Shown here one piece after another: positions 43,808 to 53,671 of a DNA stretch of 64,000 nucleotides. The notes beneath the pieces are model-generated. The model had not been told where the DNA came from, did no database searches, and saw only the letters and a list, made by a program, of their open reading frames with translations. The stretch's first letter is position 1. Every line of letters starts with the position of its first letter. A program made the position numbers and the translations under genes. Origin of the DNA: Clostridium sp. D33t1_170424_F3 (GTDB lineage Bacteria; Bacillota; Clostridia; Oscillospirales; Acutalibacteraceae); NCBI RefSeq assembly GCF_015667585.1, contig NZ_JADPEG010000001.1:120450-184449 (forward strand), read 5' to 3'.

Positions 43808-43839
43808 ATCTTTTGTTTCTCCTACTGATTCAGAAGATG

Positions 43840-44766
43840 TCAGCCCAGCACGCCGCCCTGGTCCAGACGATGGCCGCAGAGAAAATCCTTTCCCTTCATC
43901 CGCTTACCGCCCTCGTATTGGACCTCCTGCAGCTCCAGGGCCGATTGTCCGCCGCAAGCGACGATAAAACAGTCCTTGCGCGCCTGCACAGTGCCCGCTG
44001 CGCCGCCGAACCCGGGAACCACCCGGGCGCGGTGAATTTTCAGCCGCTTGTTCTGATAATGGGTAAACGCCACCGGCCACGGGGAAAGACCGCGCACCAG
44101 ATTGTGGATTTCCTCCGCCGGTTTGCTCCAATCGATGTTCCCAAGCTCCTTGGTCAGCATGGAAGCATAGCTGGTTTCTGCGTCGCCCTGCGGCGTGCGC
44201 CGCACGGTTCCGTTTTGAAGGGCTTCGATCGTCTTAACGATCAGCTCTGCGCCCATCCGGGAAAGACGGTCGTGCAGCTCTCCGGCGGTTTCCTCCGGGC
44301 CGATCTCCGTTTCCGCCTTCAGCAGCATATCGCCGGTATCCAGCCCTTCCGCCATGTACATCGTGGTCACGCCGCTCATCGGCTCCCCATTGATCACCGC
44401 CCACTGGATAGGGGCCGCGCCCCGGTACTTCGGCAGCAGAGACGCATGCACGTTAATACACCCATAGCGCGGGATCTCCAGAATTTCCTTCGGCAAAATT
44501 TTCCCATATGCCACCACAACGATGCATTCCGGGCACAGGTCCTGGACCTCTTTTGCGGCCTCAGGTGTGCGCAGCGTTTTAGGCTGCAGGACCCGCAGGC
44601 CGTTTTTCTCCGACAGCACCTTGACCGGCGGCGGCGCCAGTGCGTACCCCCTGCCCTTCGGTTTATCCGGTTGGGTATAAACCGCGCAGATCTCATGTCC
44701 CGCGTCCAGCAGGCTTTGCAGGCACGGGACCGCAAATTCGGGCGTACCCATAAATATCATCCGCAT
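43840..44766 (-). CDS. fmt: Methionyl-tRNA formyltransferase
   Basis: 308 aa. MRMIFMGTPEFAVPCL, NVHASLLPKYRGAAPIQWA (with the catalytic His) and the PSP-like C-terminal OB domain are present. It formylates initiator Met-tRNA. It lies 42 nt after def; def-fmt pairing is nearly universal. Confidence 0.97.
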   Translation of the reverse strand: MRMIFMGTPEFAVPCLQSLLDAGHEICAVYTQPDKPKGRGYALAPPPVKVLSEKNGLRVLQPKTLRTPEAAKEVQDLCPECIVVVAYGKILPKEILEIPRYGCINVHASLLPKYRGAAPIQWAVINGEPMSGVTTMYMAEGLDTGDMLLKAETEIGPEETAGELHDRLSRMGAELIVKTIEALQNGTVRRTPQGDAETSYASMLTKELGNIDWSKPAEEIHNLVRGLSPWPVAFTHYQNKRLKIHRARVVPGFGGAAGTVQARKDCFIVACGGQSALELQEVQYEGGKRMKGKDFLCGHRLDQGGVLG

Positions 44767-44808
44767 TTTCCATCATCCTATCCGGGACTCGCCCGCTTTT
44801 TTCCGTTC

Positions 44809-45282
44809 TTATTGCAGCTTTTCCAGTTCCTCTTCCGTCAGCATCCGGGTTACATGCGCCTTGAAAACCACGCCGTTCAGGTGATCGATCTCATGGCAGC
44901 AGGCGGTCGCCAATAATTCCTCGCCCTCCAGGTCAAAGAATTTCCCCTCCCGGTTCTGCGCACGCACCACCACGCGCATGGGACGCTTGGTAAAGCCGTA
45001 CAAGCCCGGAAAGGATAAGCAGCCTTCCACGCATTCCTGCTCGCCGCTCTGCTCTACAATCTCCGGGTTAATCATCTCTATTGGGCCGCTGCCCACATCG
45101 ATCACCACAATCCGGCGGCGGATCCCCACCTGCGGCGCCGCGAGACCGACGCCGTCGGCAGATTTCATGGTTTCAATCATGTCGTCCAACAGGACGCCCA
45201 GCTTTTCATCAAATTTCTCGACCGGGCGGCACACCTGTGTGAGGATCTCGTCCCCGTCCTTGACAATATTACGAATGGCCAT
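44809..45282 (-). CDS. def: Peptide deformylase
   Basis: 157 aa. The three metal-site motifs are [18 protein letters not shown] and HEIDHLNG. It removes the formyl group from new proteins. 31 nt downstream of priA, and co-transcribed with fmt. Confidence 0.97.
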   Translation of the reverse strand: MAIRNIVKDGDEILTQVCRPVEKFDEKLGVLLDDMIETMKSADGVGLAAPQVGIRRRIVVIDVGSGPIEMINPEIVEQSGEQECVEGCLSFPGLYGFTKRPMRVVVRAQNREGKFFDLEGEELLATACCHEIDHLNGVVFKAHVTRMLTEEELEKLQ

Positions 45283-45313
45283 TCTATTTCCTCCATTTTC
45301 TGCATTCTTTGTT

Positions 45314-47770
45314 TTATAATATCATATCGGGATTCATATCCGCAAACGCCGTTACGTCCGCAAACCGCTTTTCTTTTGCAAAGGCAGCCAGCAGCCGTGC
45401 GACCATCTGGCGAAAGTTTCGGCTGTTGCGGCATTTCATAATCAATTTATATCTATATTTATTGCTGACCTTGCCGATTAATGCCGGTGACGGCGGCAAA
45501 ACACGCAGCGGCTCCCGTTTATACTCGGATTCAGCCAGACGGCGCAGCATATCCATAAACGACTGGCTCGCCTGCGCAACCTTGGACTCCAAAGTTCCCA
45601 CAAAGCCGATCACACACAAATCTGCAAACGGCGGATACAGCATCGCCTTGCGCAGCGCGATCTCCCCCTCGTAAAACGCGGGGTAATCCTGTCTGGCCGC
45701 CAGAGACAAAACCGGGTTTTCCGGCGTAAATGTCTGGATCATCGCTTCCCCGGCAAACTGCCCGCGGCCCGCGCGGCCCACCACCTGTGTGAGCAGGTCA
45801 AAGGCGCGTTCATAGCTGCGGAAATCGTCTCCATATAAAGCCTGATCCGCTGAAAGCACGCCGACCAGCGTGACATTTTCAAAATCCAGCCCTTTGGCGA
45901 CCATCTGCGTGCCGACGATCACGTCGTATTCCCCGCCGGAGAAGCGGCGCAGCTTGTCCTCATAGGCAAAACGGGACATCGCAGCATCTGTATCCAAACG
46001 CAGAACGCGGGCGTCGGGTAAAAATTCCCGCAGCTGCTCTTCCGCGCGCTGTGTGCCAAATCCGGAATAGTAAACCTTATCCTCATGGCAGACCGGACAC
46101 TCTTTTGTAAAAGGGATGGAGTACCCGCAGTAATGGCACATCAGTCTTTGGTTCGCCGCGTGGTATGTCAGTGAAATACTGCAATTGGGGCAGGTCATCA
46201 CCTCTTTGCAGGCTTTACAGCTTACAAAAGTATTGTAACCCCTGCGGTTCAGCAAAATGATAGACTGTTTGTGAATTTTCAAATTTTCTTCCAGGCCAGC
46301 CAGCAGCTCCCGGCTGAAAATGCTGTCGTTACCCGCATCCAGCTCCCGGTTCATATCCACAAAGCGGACTTCCGGCAGCTTTGCGCCCCCGTAACGGACT
46401 GTCAGGCGGTTCAACGAGTAGCGCCCGTTCTGCGCAAGGTAGTAGCTCTCCATGGACGGAGTCGCGGAGGCCAGCACCAGCAGCGCCTTGTGATAAGCGC
46501 ATCGGAATTTTGCCACGTCCCGCGCATGGTACCGTGGCGACGACTCGGATTTATATGTATACTCCTGCTCCTCGTCCATGATAATCAGGCCGAGGTTTTC
46601 AAACGGCGCGAAGACCGCGGACCGGGTCCCCACCGCAATGGAAACCTCTCCCCGCCGCACGCGCTTCCACTCATCCAACCGCTCCGAAAGGGACAAACCG
46701 CTGTGGAAAACCGCCACGCGCTTCCCGTATCTCCGGTGGAACAATGCCAGGCTCTGCGGCGTCAGGGAAATCTCCGGTACCATCACAATGACGTTTTTTC
46801 CATCCGCCAGCACCTCGTCAATCAGCCGCATGAACACGGAGGTCTTTCCGCTCCCCGTCACGCCGAACAGGAGCGACGCGCCGCCCGCCGCCCGCCGGTA
46901 CTGGCCAAGCAGGTTTTCAAAGGCCGCCTGCTGCTCGCCGGATAAGACGATCTGCTCCGTTTGTCCCGGTTCTTTGATGTCCTCGTACGGATTACGGTAA
47001 ATTTCCGCCTCGTAATAGCGGACCAATCCCTTCGTCACCAACGCGTTGACAACGGCAGGCGTGACCCCGGCAAAATAGCACAGCTCCTTCAGCGATGCGC
47101 TTCCCGTATCCGCAAGAATTTTACACACGCTCTTCTGTTTCGGCGTCAGTTTTGCCGGCAGGGTTTCCCCCTCAACAAGACGAACCATTTTCTGCGCCGC
47201 GTCCTTAATCTGCCGGACGGCAGAGCCGCTTTTCTCCAAAATTCCCTCTTTGAAGAGCTTTTCCGGCGTCGCGCTGTCGCGGGGAAGCCCCAGGGCTTTC
47301 AGCAGCTTTTCGCGCTCCACCGGCTTCTTCCGGGTGTACAGGTATTGTAAAATCTGCCGCTCCGGCGCCGGACGTGCCGAATCGTCCGCCTCCCGGCCCG
47401 CCCGGGAAACCGTGTATTCCGTTTTCAGCTTTAAATTGATTCCGGCGGGCAGCAGCAGCTTCACCGCCTCGAACAAGGTACAGAACGTCCGCTCTTTGAG
47501 CCAGGGAACCAGCAAAATGCCCTCTCTCGAAAGAAGCGGCGCTTGATCCAGCACCGCTACCACTTCTTTGATTGGATTGTCTGTTTCATTTTCCCGGGAA
47601 ATCTCCAGGATCATTCCCAGCCTCCGGCTGTTCGCTGTTCCAAAGGGCACCAGCACGCGGCAGCCCGGGCGGGCCGCTTGCGCCAGCTCCTGCGGAACCA
47701 GATAGTCAAAGGCCTTGTCAAAATGATAGGCGGTATTCTCAACTGCCACCCTGGCATACAACGCCGGCAT
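45314..47770 (-). CDS. priA: Primosomal replication helicase PriA
   Basis: 818 aa. The N-terminal 3'-DNA-binding domain is followed by Walker [11 protein letters not shown], a DEEQ motif in [12 protein letters not shown], and a zinc region with [13 protein letters not shown] and CHYCG...[24 protein letters not shown]-like residues in [17 protein letters not shown] form motif V. It restarts stalled replication forks. It overlaps rpoZ by 1 nt. Confidence 0.97.
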   Translation of the reverse strand: MPALYARVAVENTAYHFDKAFDYLVPQELAQAARPGCRVLVPFGTANSRRLGMILEISRENETDNPIKEVVAVLDQAPLLSREGILLVPWLKERTFCTLFEAVKLLLPAGINLKLKTEYTVSRAGREADDSARPAPERQILQYLYTRKKPVEREKLLKALGLPRDSATPEKLFKEGILEKSGSAVRQIKDAAQKMVRLVEGETLPAKLTPKQKSVCKILADTGSASLKELCYFAGVTPAVVNALVTKGLVRYYEAEIYRNPYEDIKEPGQTEQIVLSGEQQAAFENLLGQYRRAAGGASLLFGVTGSGKTSVFMRLIDEVLADGKNVIVMVPEISLTPQSLALFHRRYGKRVAVFHSGLSLSERLDEWKRVRRGEVSIAVGTRSAVFAPFENLGLIIMDEEQEYTYKSESSPRYHARDVAKFRCAYHKALLVLASATPSMESYYLAQNGRYSLNRLTVRYGGAKLPEVRFVDMNRELDAGNDSIFSRELLAGLEENLKIHKQSIILLNRRGYNTFVSCKACKEVMTCPNCSISLTYHAANQRLMCHYCGYSIPFTKECPVCHEDKVYYSGFGTQRAEEQLREFLPDARVLRLDTDAAMSRFAYEDKLRRFSGGEYDVIVGTQMVAKGLDFENVTLVGVLSADQALYGDDFRSYERAFDLLTQVVGRAGRGQFAGEAMIQTFTPENPVLSLAARQDYPAFYEGEIALRKAMLYPPFADLCVIGFVGTLESKVAQASQSFMDMLRRLAESEYKREPLRVLPPSPALIGKVSNKYRYKLIMKCRNSRNFRQMVARLLAAFAKEKRFADVTAFADMNPDMIL

Positions 47771-47991
47771 TACGCCTCCGTGTCGTCGTCGTTCGGCTCA
47801 GGCGTTTCGATGATCTTAAACTTATGCTGCGCATAGTCGTCCAAAGCCAAATCCACGGGCTTGACAATCAGAATATCCCCCTTCGCCTCCGCTTCCGCCG
47901 AGATTTCCCGCGCTCTTTTCGCAATGCCCACCACAAAGGAATAACGGCTCTGATTCGGACCCAACATAGAATCTTTGATCGGTTTAATCAT
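47770..47991 (-). CDS. rpoZ: RNA polymerase omega subunit
   Basis: 73 aa. [10 protein letters not shown], then YSFVVGIAKRAREISAE, matches bacterial omega. It helps assemble RNA polymerase. The gene overlaps gmk by 4 nt and lies directly before priA, as in other Firmicutes. Confidence 0.93.
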   Translation of the reverse strand: MIKPIKDSMLGPNQSRYSFVVGIAKRAREISAEAEAKGDILIVKPVDLALDDYAQHKFKIIETPEPNDDDTEA

Positions 47992-48593
47992 AATTGCAGA
48001 ACTCCTTCTATTGTATCAAGATTTCTGTCCTTCTTATATTTCTCAGCGGCAACGATGTGCTGGATCGCAGCCACGGCGTTATCCACCGTGTCGTTGATGA
48101 CAACATAATCATATGCCTTAGCCTGTAGAATTTCCTGCCGGGCAGCCTGCAGACGCTTTTGGATGGCCTCCTCGGATTCTGTACCGCGGTCGCGCAGGCG
48201 GCGCTCCAGCTCCCCAACAGAGGGCGGAAGAATGAATACGCTGACGCAGTCCGGGCATTTCTGCTTGATCTGGCCGCCGCCCTGCACCTCAATCTCCAGG
48301 ACAACGTCGCTGCCGGCATCCATCCAATCCCGGATGGGCTTTGCCGGGGTCCCGTAATAATTGCCGCAGTACTCCGCGCTTTCCAGGACTTCTCCATTCT
48401 GGCGCATCGCCAGGAATTGTTCCTTTGTGACAAAAAAGTAATCCCGGCCGTCCACCTCTCCCTCGCGCGGGTGCCGCGTGGTGGCGGATACCGACAGGCG
48501 CAAATCCTGGCTCTTCTGCAAGAGCGTATGAAGAATTGTATCCTTGCCCGCGCCGGAAGGGCCGGACAATACAATCAAAAGACCCTTAGTCAT
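47988..48593 (-). CDS. gmk: Guanylate kinase
   Basis: 201 aa from ATG at 48593; an in-frame reading to 48683 lies inside remA. The P-loop [31 protein letters not shown] and [12 protein letters not shown] are standard. It phosphorylates GMP to GDP. It overlaps remA by 8 nt. Confidence 0.97.
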   Translation of the reverse strand: MTKGLLIVLSGPSGAGKDTILHTLLQKSQDLRLSVSATTRHPREGEVDGRDYFFVTKEQFLAMRQNGEVLESAEYCGNYYGTPAKPIRDWMDAGSDVVLEIEVQGGGQIKQKCPDCVSVFILPPSVGELERRLRDRGTESEEAIQKRLQAARQEILQAKAYDYVVINDTVDNAVAAIQHIVAAEKYKKDRNLDTIEGVLQL

Positions 48594-48861
48594 CCTCGTC
48601 GATTTCCTCCTCGTCGTCCAACTCGTCGTGGTCATTGAGGCGGTTGGCAACCGTCTCCGGCTGCACGGCGGAAAGAATGACATGGTCGCTGTCCGTCACG
48701 ATCACCGCACGGGTGCGGCGGCCGTACGTTGCGTCAATCAGCGTACCTTTTTCCTTCGCATCCTGAATGATGCGCTTAATCGGGGCGGACTCAGGGCTGA
48801 CAATCGCAACCAGCCGGTTGGCGGATACCATATTGCCGAAGCCAATGTTAATCAGTTTCAT
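48586..48861 (-). CDS. remA: Extracellular matrix regulator RemA (DUF370)
   Basis: 91 aa. [30 protein letters not shown] is the family signature; here followed by an acidic tail ([10 protein letters not shown]) longer than in Bacillus. RemA is a DNA-binding regulator that activates matrix and osmoprotection genes in Bacillus. It sits between yicC and gmk, the conserved order. Confidence 0.95.
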   Translation of the reverse strand: MKLINIGFGNMVSANRLVAIVSPESAPIKRIIQDAKEKGTLIDATYGRRTRAVIVTDSDHVILSAVQPETVANRLNDHDELDDEEEIDEDD

Positions 48862-48888
48862 TTTAAAAATGCCTCCTCAAGCCGGTCT

Positions 48889-49767
48889 TTATTCAATATT
48901 TTGGATTTGTTCCCTGATTTTCTCAATTTCCGCTTTCATATCCACCACCAGATGGGCAATCTGCGCATCCACCGCTTTGGAGCCGATGGTATTCGCTTCC
49001 CGATTCATCTCCTGTACCAGGAAATCCAGCTTTCTTCCCACCGCCGCATCTGCACGCAGCATATGATCCAGCTGGTCAAAGTGGCTGCGCAGGCGGACGG
49101 TTTCCTCCGCCACGGCCACCTTATCCGCAAAAATAGCAGCCTCCGTAAGAATCCGCTGCTCGTCCACCTTCGCATCCGCCAGCATTTCGTCCAGCCGTGC
49201 CTGCAGCTTCTGCTGATACTCCGCCACGGTCTGCGGGGAGCGCTCCTCAATCTGCGCCACCAGATCCAGGATCGTCCGCGCGCGCAGTTCAATATCTTCC
49301 TTCATGCGCGTCCCCTCACGCTCCCGCATCCGCACAAAGGAACCAAACGCTTCCTCCGCGGCCTTTTGGACCGCTTCCCATATGGAGTCCTCGTCCTCGG
49401 GCGTCTTGTGGATGGTAAAGATGTCGGAATACCGGGCCAGCGTACCAACGGACAAATCATCCCGCAACTGGTACCGTTCCGCCAGCTCGCGCAGCGCATG
49501 GACATACCCCGCTGCAAGCGAGTGGTTCACCAGTACCTGCGCATCCGCATCCTCCAGCGTCTCAATGGAAACATACACGTCCACCTTGCCGCGTGCAATT
49601 TTTCCCTGCAAATAAGATTTTAACTTTTCCTCCAAAAAGCCATACCCACGGGAGATGCGCGAGGAAAATTCGAAATACCGGTGATTGACCGATTTCATCT
49701 CCAGAACAATGCCGCGGCCGTTGATGACTCCCTCAAACCTGCCGTAGCCGGTCATGCTTTTGATCAC
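48889..49767 (-). CDS. YicC family endoribonuclease
   Basis: 292 aa. MIKSMTGYGRFEG at the start and GRKLDFLVQEMNREANTIGSKA near the end are the two conserved boxes of YicC/YloC. The C-terminal part is mostly helical. E. coli YicC is an endoribonuclease. It is the first gene of the superoperon, with a promoter about 75 nt upstream. Confidence 0.95.
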   Translation of the reverse strand: MIKSMTGYGRFEGVINGRGIVLEMKSVNHRYFEFSSRISRGYGFLEEKLKSYLQGKIARGKVDVYVSIETLEDADAQVLVNHSLAAGYVHALRELAERYQLRDDLSVGTLARYSDIFTIHKTPEDEDSIWEAVQKAAEEAFGSFVRMREREGTRMKEDIELRARTILDLVAQIEERSPQTVAEYQQKLQARLDEMLADAKVDEQRILTEAAIFADKVAVAEETVRLRSHFDQLDHMLRADAAVGRKLDFLVQEMNREANTIGSKAVDAQIAHLVVDMKAEIEKIREQIQNIE

Positions 49768-49841
49768 ATCATCATCTCAATTCAAAATGTAATTCATACC
49801 TTCTCAGGGACAGCGCGCCCCAGCTTTTTACATATGTTTTT

Positions 49842-49871
49842 ATTGTAACAGCTTGAGGTATCTATTGTCAA
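49842..49871 (-). promoter_or_regulatory. Promoter of the yicC-to-spoVM superoperon
   Basis: Minus strand: TTGACA (49871-49866), 18-nt spacer, TACAAT (49847-49842). Consensus -35. Confidence 0.75.
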
Positions 49872-49963
49872 GACGGGGACCGCCCTTCTTCTCTCTCCCG
49901 TTTTCTCCTTTTTACGCGCATTTTGACCGGCAGTTCCAGATTTCCCTCCGGAAAATGGCAAGA

Positions 49964-49984
49964 CCCGCGGAAGCGCTCCGCGGG
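49964..49984 (-). terminator. Terminator of the lysA-busR-like transcript
   Basis: CCCGCGGA (49964-49971) pairs with TCCGCGGG (49977-49984) just past the BusR-like stop codon; the T-tract is weak. Confidence 0.5.
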
Positions 49985-49990
49985 CCGGTG

Positions 49991-50608
49991 CTACGATATA
50001 AATTCCCGGACTCTTGGCACAATTCCCGGCAGGCCAGCCACCACCAGCACATCCTCTGCCTGGAACCGCACATGCGGACCCGGGGACAAAAGAATTTCCT
50101 CACCCCGGCGAATCGCCACGATCGTCCCCCCGGTGTTCTGCCAAAAGCCCGATTCCCCGATGCTCTTTCCCCTCAGGGAAGAAGTGGAGGGAATGGTGAA
50201 ATCATAGTTGCGAAGCAGATCGCTCTCTGCAAAACGCCCGTTCAAATCGGTAATGCGATCCATCAGCTCCAAAATCTGGTCGTTCAAACGGTTGCGCTGT
50301 TCAATCAGGCGGTGCATCTCCCGCTTCAAATTTCGGGTGTTATGATCCAGCTGAAATTTTTCCGTATAGCTGACCGCGTTTCCCTGAGACACCACGGTTG
50401 AACCGACGTTGTCCTGCGTTTCCACAACGCCGGCGTCCGCAAGACAGCGCACCGCGCGGCGGATCGTTTCTGAGGAAACACCGTACTGCGCCGCCAGAAG
50501 AGACCGGCCGCTCAGCCGCTCTCCTTCGGCAATCACGCCTGCGGCGATCTTTTTTGCAATATCAAACGCCACCTGCTCATAAATCGGCGGATTGGGGCTG
50601 CTTTTCAT
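49991..50608 (-). CDS. BusR-like GntR/RCK_C transcriptional regulator
   Basis: 205 aa from ATG at 50608; a GTG or ATG further upstream is also possible, up to 50677. N-terminal GntR winged helix (YEQVAFDIAKKIAAGVI, then SGRSLLAAQYGVSSETIRRAVRCLADAG). A coiled coil follows (TRNLKREMHRLIEQRNRLNDQ), then a C-terminal RCK_C domain (GGTIVAIRRGEEILLSPGP, with FQAEDVLVVAG). This three-part order is that of BusR, the c-di-AMP-responsive repressor of the glycine betaine transporter. No transporter is nearby, so its target here is unknown. It lies 28 nt after lysA. Confidence 0.8.
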   Translation of the reverse strand: MKSSPNPPIYEQVAFDIAKKIAAGVIAEGERLSGRSLLAAQYGVSSETIRRAVRCLADAGVVETQDNVGSTVVSQGNAVSYTEKFQLDHNTRNLKREMHRLIEQRNRLNDQILELMDRITDLNGRFAESDLLRNYDFTIPSTSSLRGKSIGESGFWQNTGGTIVAIRRGEEILLSPGPHVRFQAEDVLVVAGLPGIVPRVREFIS

Positions 50609-50636
50609 CTCTGTCGCCTGCCACTTCTTTTTTACA

Positions 50637-51896
50637 TTACAGGTCTTTGAAAAGCCCTGTAAAATCAAAGGTTGCAAAATAGTCTTCCGGCGTCTCCGCC
50701 CTGCGGATCAATTCCGTGGAGCCGTCCTCCTTTAAAAGGAGCTCCGCGGAACGCAGCTTTCCATTATAATTGTAGCCCATGGAAAACCCGTGCGCGCCCG
50801 TATCGTGGATCACGATGAGGTCGCCCTTGTCAATCTTCGGCAGCATCCGATCGATCGCGAATTTATCGTTGTTCTCGCAGAGTCCGCCCGTGACGTCATA
50901 CTTGTGGTCGCAAGGTTGGTCTTCCTTGCCGGCCACTGTGATATGATGGTAGGAACCATACATCGCGGGACGCATCAGGTTGGCCGCACAGGCATCCAGG
51001 CCGATATATTCCTTATAAATATGCTTCTCATGAATCGCCGTCGCCACCAAACAGCCATTCGGCGCCAGCATGTAGCGGCCCAGCTCTGTATAAATCGCTA
51101 CATCGCCCATACCCGCCGGGACCAGGACTTCTTCAAACGCTTTACGCACGCCCTCGCCGACGGCAAAGATGTCCACCGGCTCCTCATCGGGCCGGTAGGG
51201 AATTCCCACGCCGCCGGACAGATTGATAAACGCAATGTGTACGCCGGTCTTTTCCTTCAGCTCCACCGCCGTTTCAAACAGGATACGGGCCAGCGTCGGA
51301 TAATATTCGTTCGTGGTTGTGTTGCTCGCCAGAAACGCATGGATGCCAAAGTGCTTTGCGCCCAGCTCCCTGAGCTTTTGAAAACCTTCGATCATCTGTT
51401 GCTTGGTCAAACCGTATTTCGCCTCTCCGGGGTTGTCCATGATGGTATTGCTGATCGCAAATTCGCCGCCCGGATTATACCGGCAGCTGATCGTCTCCGG
51501 AATGCCCACCAGGTTATTGAGAAAATCAATGTGGGTAAAATCGTCCAGATTGATAATTGCACGCAACTCTGAAGCGTATTGAAAATCCTCCGCGGGCGTG
51601 ACGTTTGACGAAAACATGATGTCGTCCCCGGCAAATCCACAGGCCTTTGCCATCATCAGCTCTGTCAGGGAGGAGCAGTCCACGCCGCAGCCTTCCTCTT
51701 TGAGGATATTTAAAATAAACGGATTGGGCGTCGCCTTCACCGCAAAATATTCCTTAAATCCCGGATTCCAGGAAAAAGCCTTTTGCAGGTTGCGCGCACA
51801 CGACCGGATTCCCTTTTCATCATATAAATGGAACGGCGTCGGATACTGTTCCACAATCTGCTGCAGCTGCTCCTTTGTAACAAACGTTTTTTTCAT
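50637..51896 (-). CDS. lysA: Diaminopimelate decarboxylase (PLP-dependent, group IV)
   Basis: 419 aa. PLP lysine is Lys54 in YFAVKATPNPF; ELGRYMLAPNG and GGLCENNDKFAIDR match the substrate and PLP-binding regions of meso-diaminopimelate decarboxylase. The usual active-site cysteine motif CESGD reads CENND here. It forms lysine from diaminopimelate. The ornithine/arginine decarboxylase family is related, so the substrate is an inference. It has a strong promoter. Confidence 0.85.
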   Translation of the reverse strand: MKKTFVTKEQLQQIVEQYPTPFHLYDEKGIRSCARNLQKAFSWNPGFKEYFAVKATPNPFILNILKEEGCGVDCSSLTELMMAKACGFAGDDIMFSSNVTPAEDFQYASELRAIINLDDFTHIDFLNNLVGIPETISCRYNPGGEFAISNTIMDNPGEAKYGLTKQQMIEGFQKLRELGAKHFGIHAFLASNTTTNEYYPTLARILFETAVELKEKTGVHIAFINLSGGVGIPYRPDEEPVDIFAVGEGVRKAFEEVLVPAGMGDVAIYTELGRYMLAPNGCLVATAIHEKHIYKEYIGLDACAANLMRPAMYGSYHHITVAGKEDQPCDHKYDVTGGLCENNDKFAIDRMLPKIDKGDLIVIHDTGAHGFSMGYNYNGKLRSAELLLKEDGSTELIRRAETPEDYFATFDFTGLFKDL

Positions 51897-51973
51897 ATTC
51901 AGGCTCCTACTTTCCTTATTTCATTCATTGCCGCCGCAAGTTAGCAATAATCAACTTTCAAAAATACGGTATA

Positions 51974-52002
51974 AGTATAAGAAATTTTCCGAATTTTGTC
52001 AA
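51974..52002 (-). promoter_or_regulatory. Promoter of lysA
   Basis: Minus strand: TTGACA (52002-51997), 17-nt spacer, TATACT (51979-51974). Confidence 0.8.
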
Positions 52003-52040
52003 GATAAGAACGCATAAAGATTCATTTCCAGCCGCCTTCC

Positions 52041-52069
52041 TTGCCGGGTGTGCGGCGATATGCTATAAT
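52041..52069 (+). promoter_or_regulatory. Promoter of folT
   Basis: TTGCCG at 52041-52046, 17-nt spacer, TATAAT at 52064-52069. Confidence 0.75.
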
Positions 52070-52074
52070 CGAGA

Positions 52075-52189
52075 GCGTTTGGTCGAATTTGGGCGGCAGT
52101 CATCCCCAATTTGCAGGCGGTAAACCGCCGTCCATCCAGAACGAGCAAAATAAAAAATAGTTTTTATCCCATTGTGATGGAGGTATTCT
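52075..52189 (+). promoter_or_regulatory. Long 5' leader of folT with hairpins; riboswitch possible
   Basis: About 115 nt separate the promoter from the start codon. A GGCGG/CCGCC pair (GGCGGTAAACCGCC near 52117) forms a hairpin, and a GGGCGG block lies upstream. Folate-transporter genes in Clostridia often have a tetrahydrofolate riboswitch. I could not match its conserved core here, so the class is left open. Confidence 0.35.
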
Positions 52190-52759
52190 ATGCATAAAAA
52201 CGAATCCTGGTGGCAGAGCTTCCTCTCTGCCCTGCGGCAATCCGCCGCCGAACAAAAGCGCTTGCAATCTTTGGTCATGACCGCACTTTTGATCGCCATG
52301 AACATCGCTCTGTCTTCTTTTCGTCTGCAGCTGACGCCGCAGACCCGGATCAGTTTTGGATTTCTAATCAGCGCATTGACAGGCATGCTGTTTGGACCGG
52401 TGGTTGCCTTCAACGCGGGCGCTATCGGCGATATTTTAACATTCTTTATCGCGCCCGGCGGCCCCTACTTTCCCGGGTTTACATTGACTGCTGCTCTTGA
52501 AGGTTTCCTGTACGGTACCTTTTTATACCGCCGTCCTGTTTCTCTTGGCCGCATTGCCGCGGCGAGAATCTCCGTTTCCCTGCTGCTCAACGTCCTGTTA
52601 AATACTTTCTGGCTTGTGATGCTGTACGGTAAATCGTACGAGCTTCTACTTCCGGCCCGGCTGATGAAAAGCCTGCTGCTCCTGCCGCTTGAAATTCTGC
52701 TGCTTGTGGCCGTAGGACGGGCAGCTCAAAAGATCGTGCGGCACACCGCCGTAACATAA
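52190..52759 (+). CDS. folT: Folate family ECF transporter S component FolT
   Basis: 189 aa, six hydrophobic segments. ALLIAMNIALSSFRLQL at the start is the usual first helix of S components; RISFGFLISALTGMLFGPVVAFNAGAIGDILTFF matches FolT-type proteins, as does PGFTLTAALEGFLYG. It would bind folates for uptake with the shared ECF module, encoded elsewhere. GGAGG precedes ATG at 52190. Confidence 0.88.
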   Translation: MHKNESWWQSFLSALRQSAAEQKRLQSLVMTALLIAMNIALSSFRLQLTPQTRISFGFLISALTGMLFGPVVAFNAGAIGDILTFFIAPGGPYFPGFTLTAALEGFLYGTFLYRRPVSLGRIAAARISVSLLLNVLLNTFWLVMLYGKSYELLLPARLMKSLLLLPLEILLLVAVGRAAQKIVRHTAVT

Positions 52760-52783
52760 TGGTAAAGAATCGATCGACCGGTC

Positions 52784-52812
52784 TTTCCATCCAGCCGGAT
52801 TTACCGTATAAT
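52784..52812 (+). promoter_or_regulatory. Promoter of the YdeI-family gene
   Basis: TTTCCA at 52784-52789, 17-nt spacer, TATAAT at 52807-52812. Confidence 0.55.
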
Positions 52813-52861
52813 GGAGAACAATCAACCATGTAAACCCGCATATATTTAAGGAGGAAATTTA

Positions 52862-53422
52862 ATGAAGGAATATTTGATCTTTCCCGACCGGGCCTCTTTC
52901 CACGCATGGCTGGAGCAAAACGGTACAAGCAGCGATGGTGTATGGCTTTTGTTTGGCAAAAAAGGCGGACCGGTTACGCTCACCGCAAACGAAGCCTTGG
53001 AAGAAGCGTTGTGCTTTGGCTGGATCGACGGGCAAATGCAAAGCATCGACGACAAAACGTATCGAAAATACTTCTCCGTCCGGCGGGAAAACAGCAAATG
53101 GTCGGAGAAAAATAAGGCGCTGGCCGAGCGATTGATCCAGCAGGGCAGAATGACCGATTGGGGCAAAAACAAAATGGAAGAAGCCAAGAAAAACGGCCAG
53201 TGGGATGCGCCGAAGCCTCCGGCTATTACAGAGGAACAAATCGCGTGCCTGTCCGCCCTGTTGCAGGGCCATGAACCCGCCTGTACAAATTTTACGGCTA
53301 TGCCGCCCTCCGTCAAAAAGACGTACACCCGCGCTTATTTTGACGCAAAAACAGACGCTGGCCGGGAAAAGCGCTTTGCATGGATGCTCGAACGGCTGGA
53401 TAAAAATCTGAAGCCCATGTAG
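52862..53422 (+). CDS. YdeI/OmpD-associated family protein
   Basis: 186 aa. ASFHAWLEQNG, then LCFGWIDGQMQSIDDKTYRKYFSVRRENSKWSEKNK, are the signature of the YdeI family (DUF1801-linked or bacteriocin-protection proteins). The C-terminus EKRFAWMLERL-KNLKPM agrees. No enzyme activity is established. AAGGAGG precedes the ATG. It has its own promoter and terminator and appears unrelated to its neighbours. Confidence 0.88.
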   Translation: MKEYLIFPDRASFHAWLEQNGTSSDGVWLLFGKKGGPVTLTANEALEEALCFGWIDGQMQSIDDKTYRKYFSVRRENSKWSEKNKALAERLIQQGRMTDWGKNKMEEAKKNGQWDAPKPPAITEEQIACLSALLQGHEPACTNFTAMPPSVKKTYTRAYFDAKTDAGREKRFAWMLERLDKNLKPM

Positions 53423-53520
53423 GAATTACATTTCGACTGTATACGAATCAGGAAACACGATACCGAATGCTCCGCAATGTCCGGTAACCCCATATTTAGA
53501 AAAATGTATCCCCTTATCGC

Positions 53521-53555
53521 AAAGGCGGCGCTGGAAATTCCAGCGCTGCCTTTTG
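53521..53555 (+). terminator. Terminator of the YdeI-family gene
   Basis: AAAGGCGGCGCTGGAA pairs with TTCCAGCGCTGCCTTT with one mismatch, followed by T residues. Confidence 0.8.
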
Positions 53556-53579
53556 ATTTATAACGCGTCCAGAACAAAA

Positions 53580-53611
53580 CAGCGCAACGTACTTTTGTAC
53601 ATTGCGCTGTC
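53580..53611 (-). terminator. Terminator of the glycyl radical enzyme operon
   Basis: ACAGCGCAACGTAC pairs with GTACATTGCGCTGT, one mismatch. It lies after fsa on the minus strand, back to back with the terminator at 53521. Confidence 0.65.
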
Positions 53612-53671
53612 TTCTATCATTATTGGGATAAAGGTCTCCGTGTTTCTTCCGCCGATTTTTCCTGCTTGCGG

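Noticed and set aside
52075-52189. Calling a tetrahydrofolate riboswitch upstream of folT
   Set aside because: The conserved core and closing stem could not be matched by eye; only a generic structured leader is supported.
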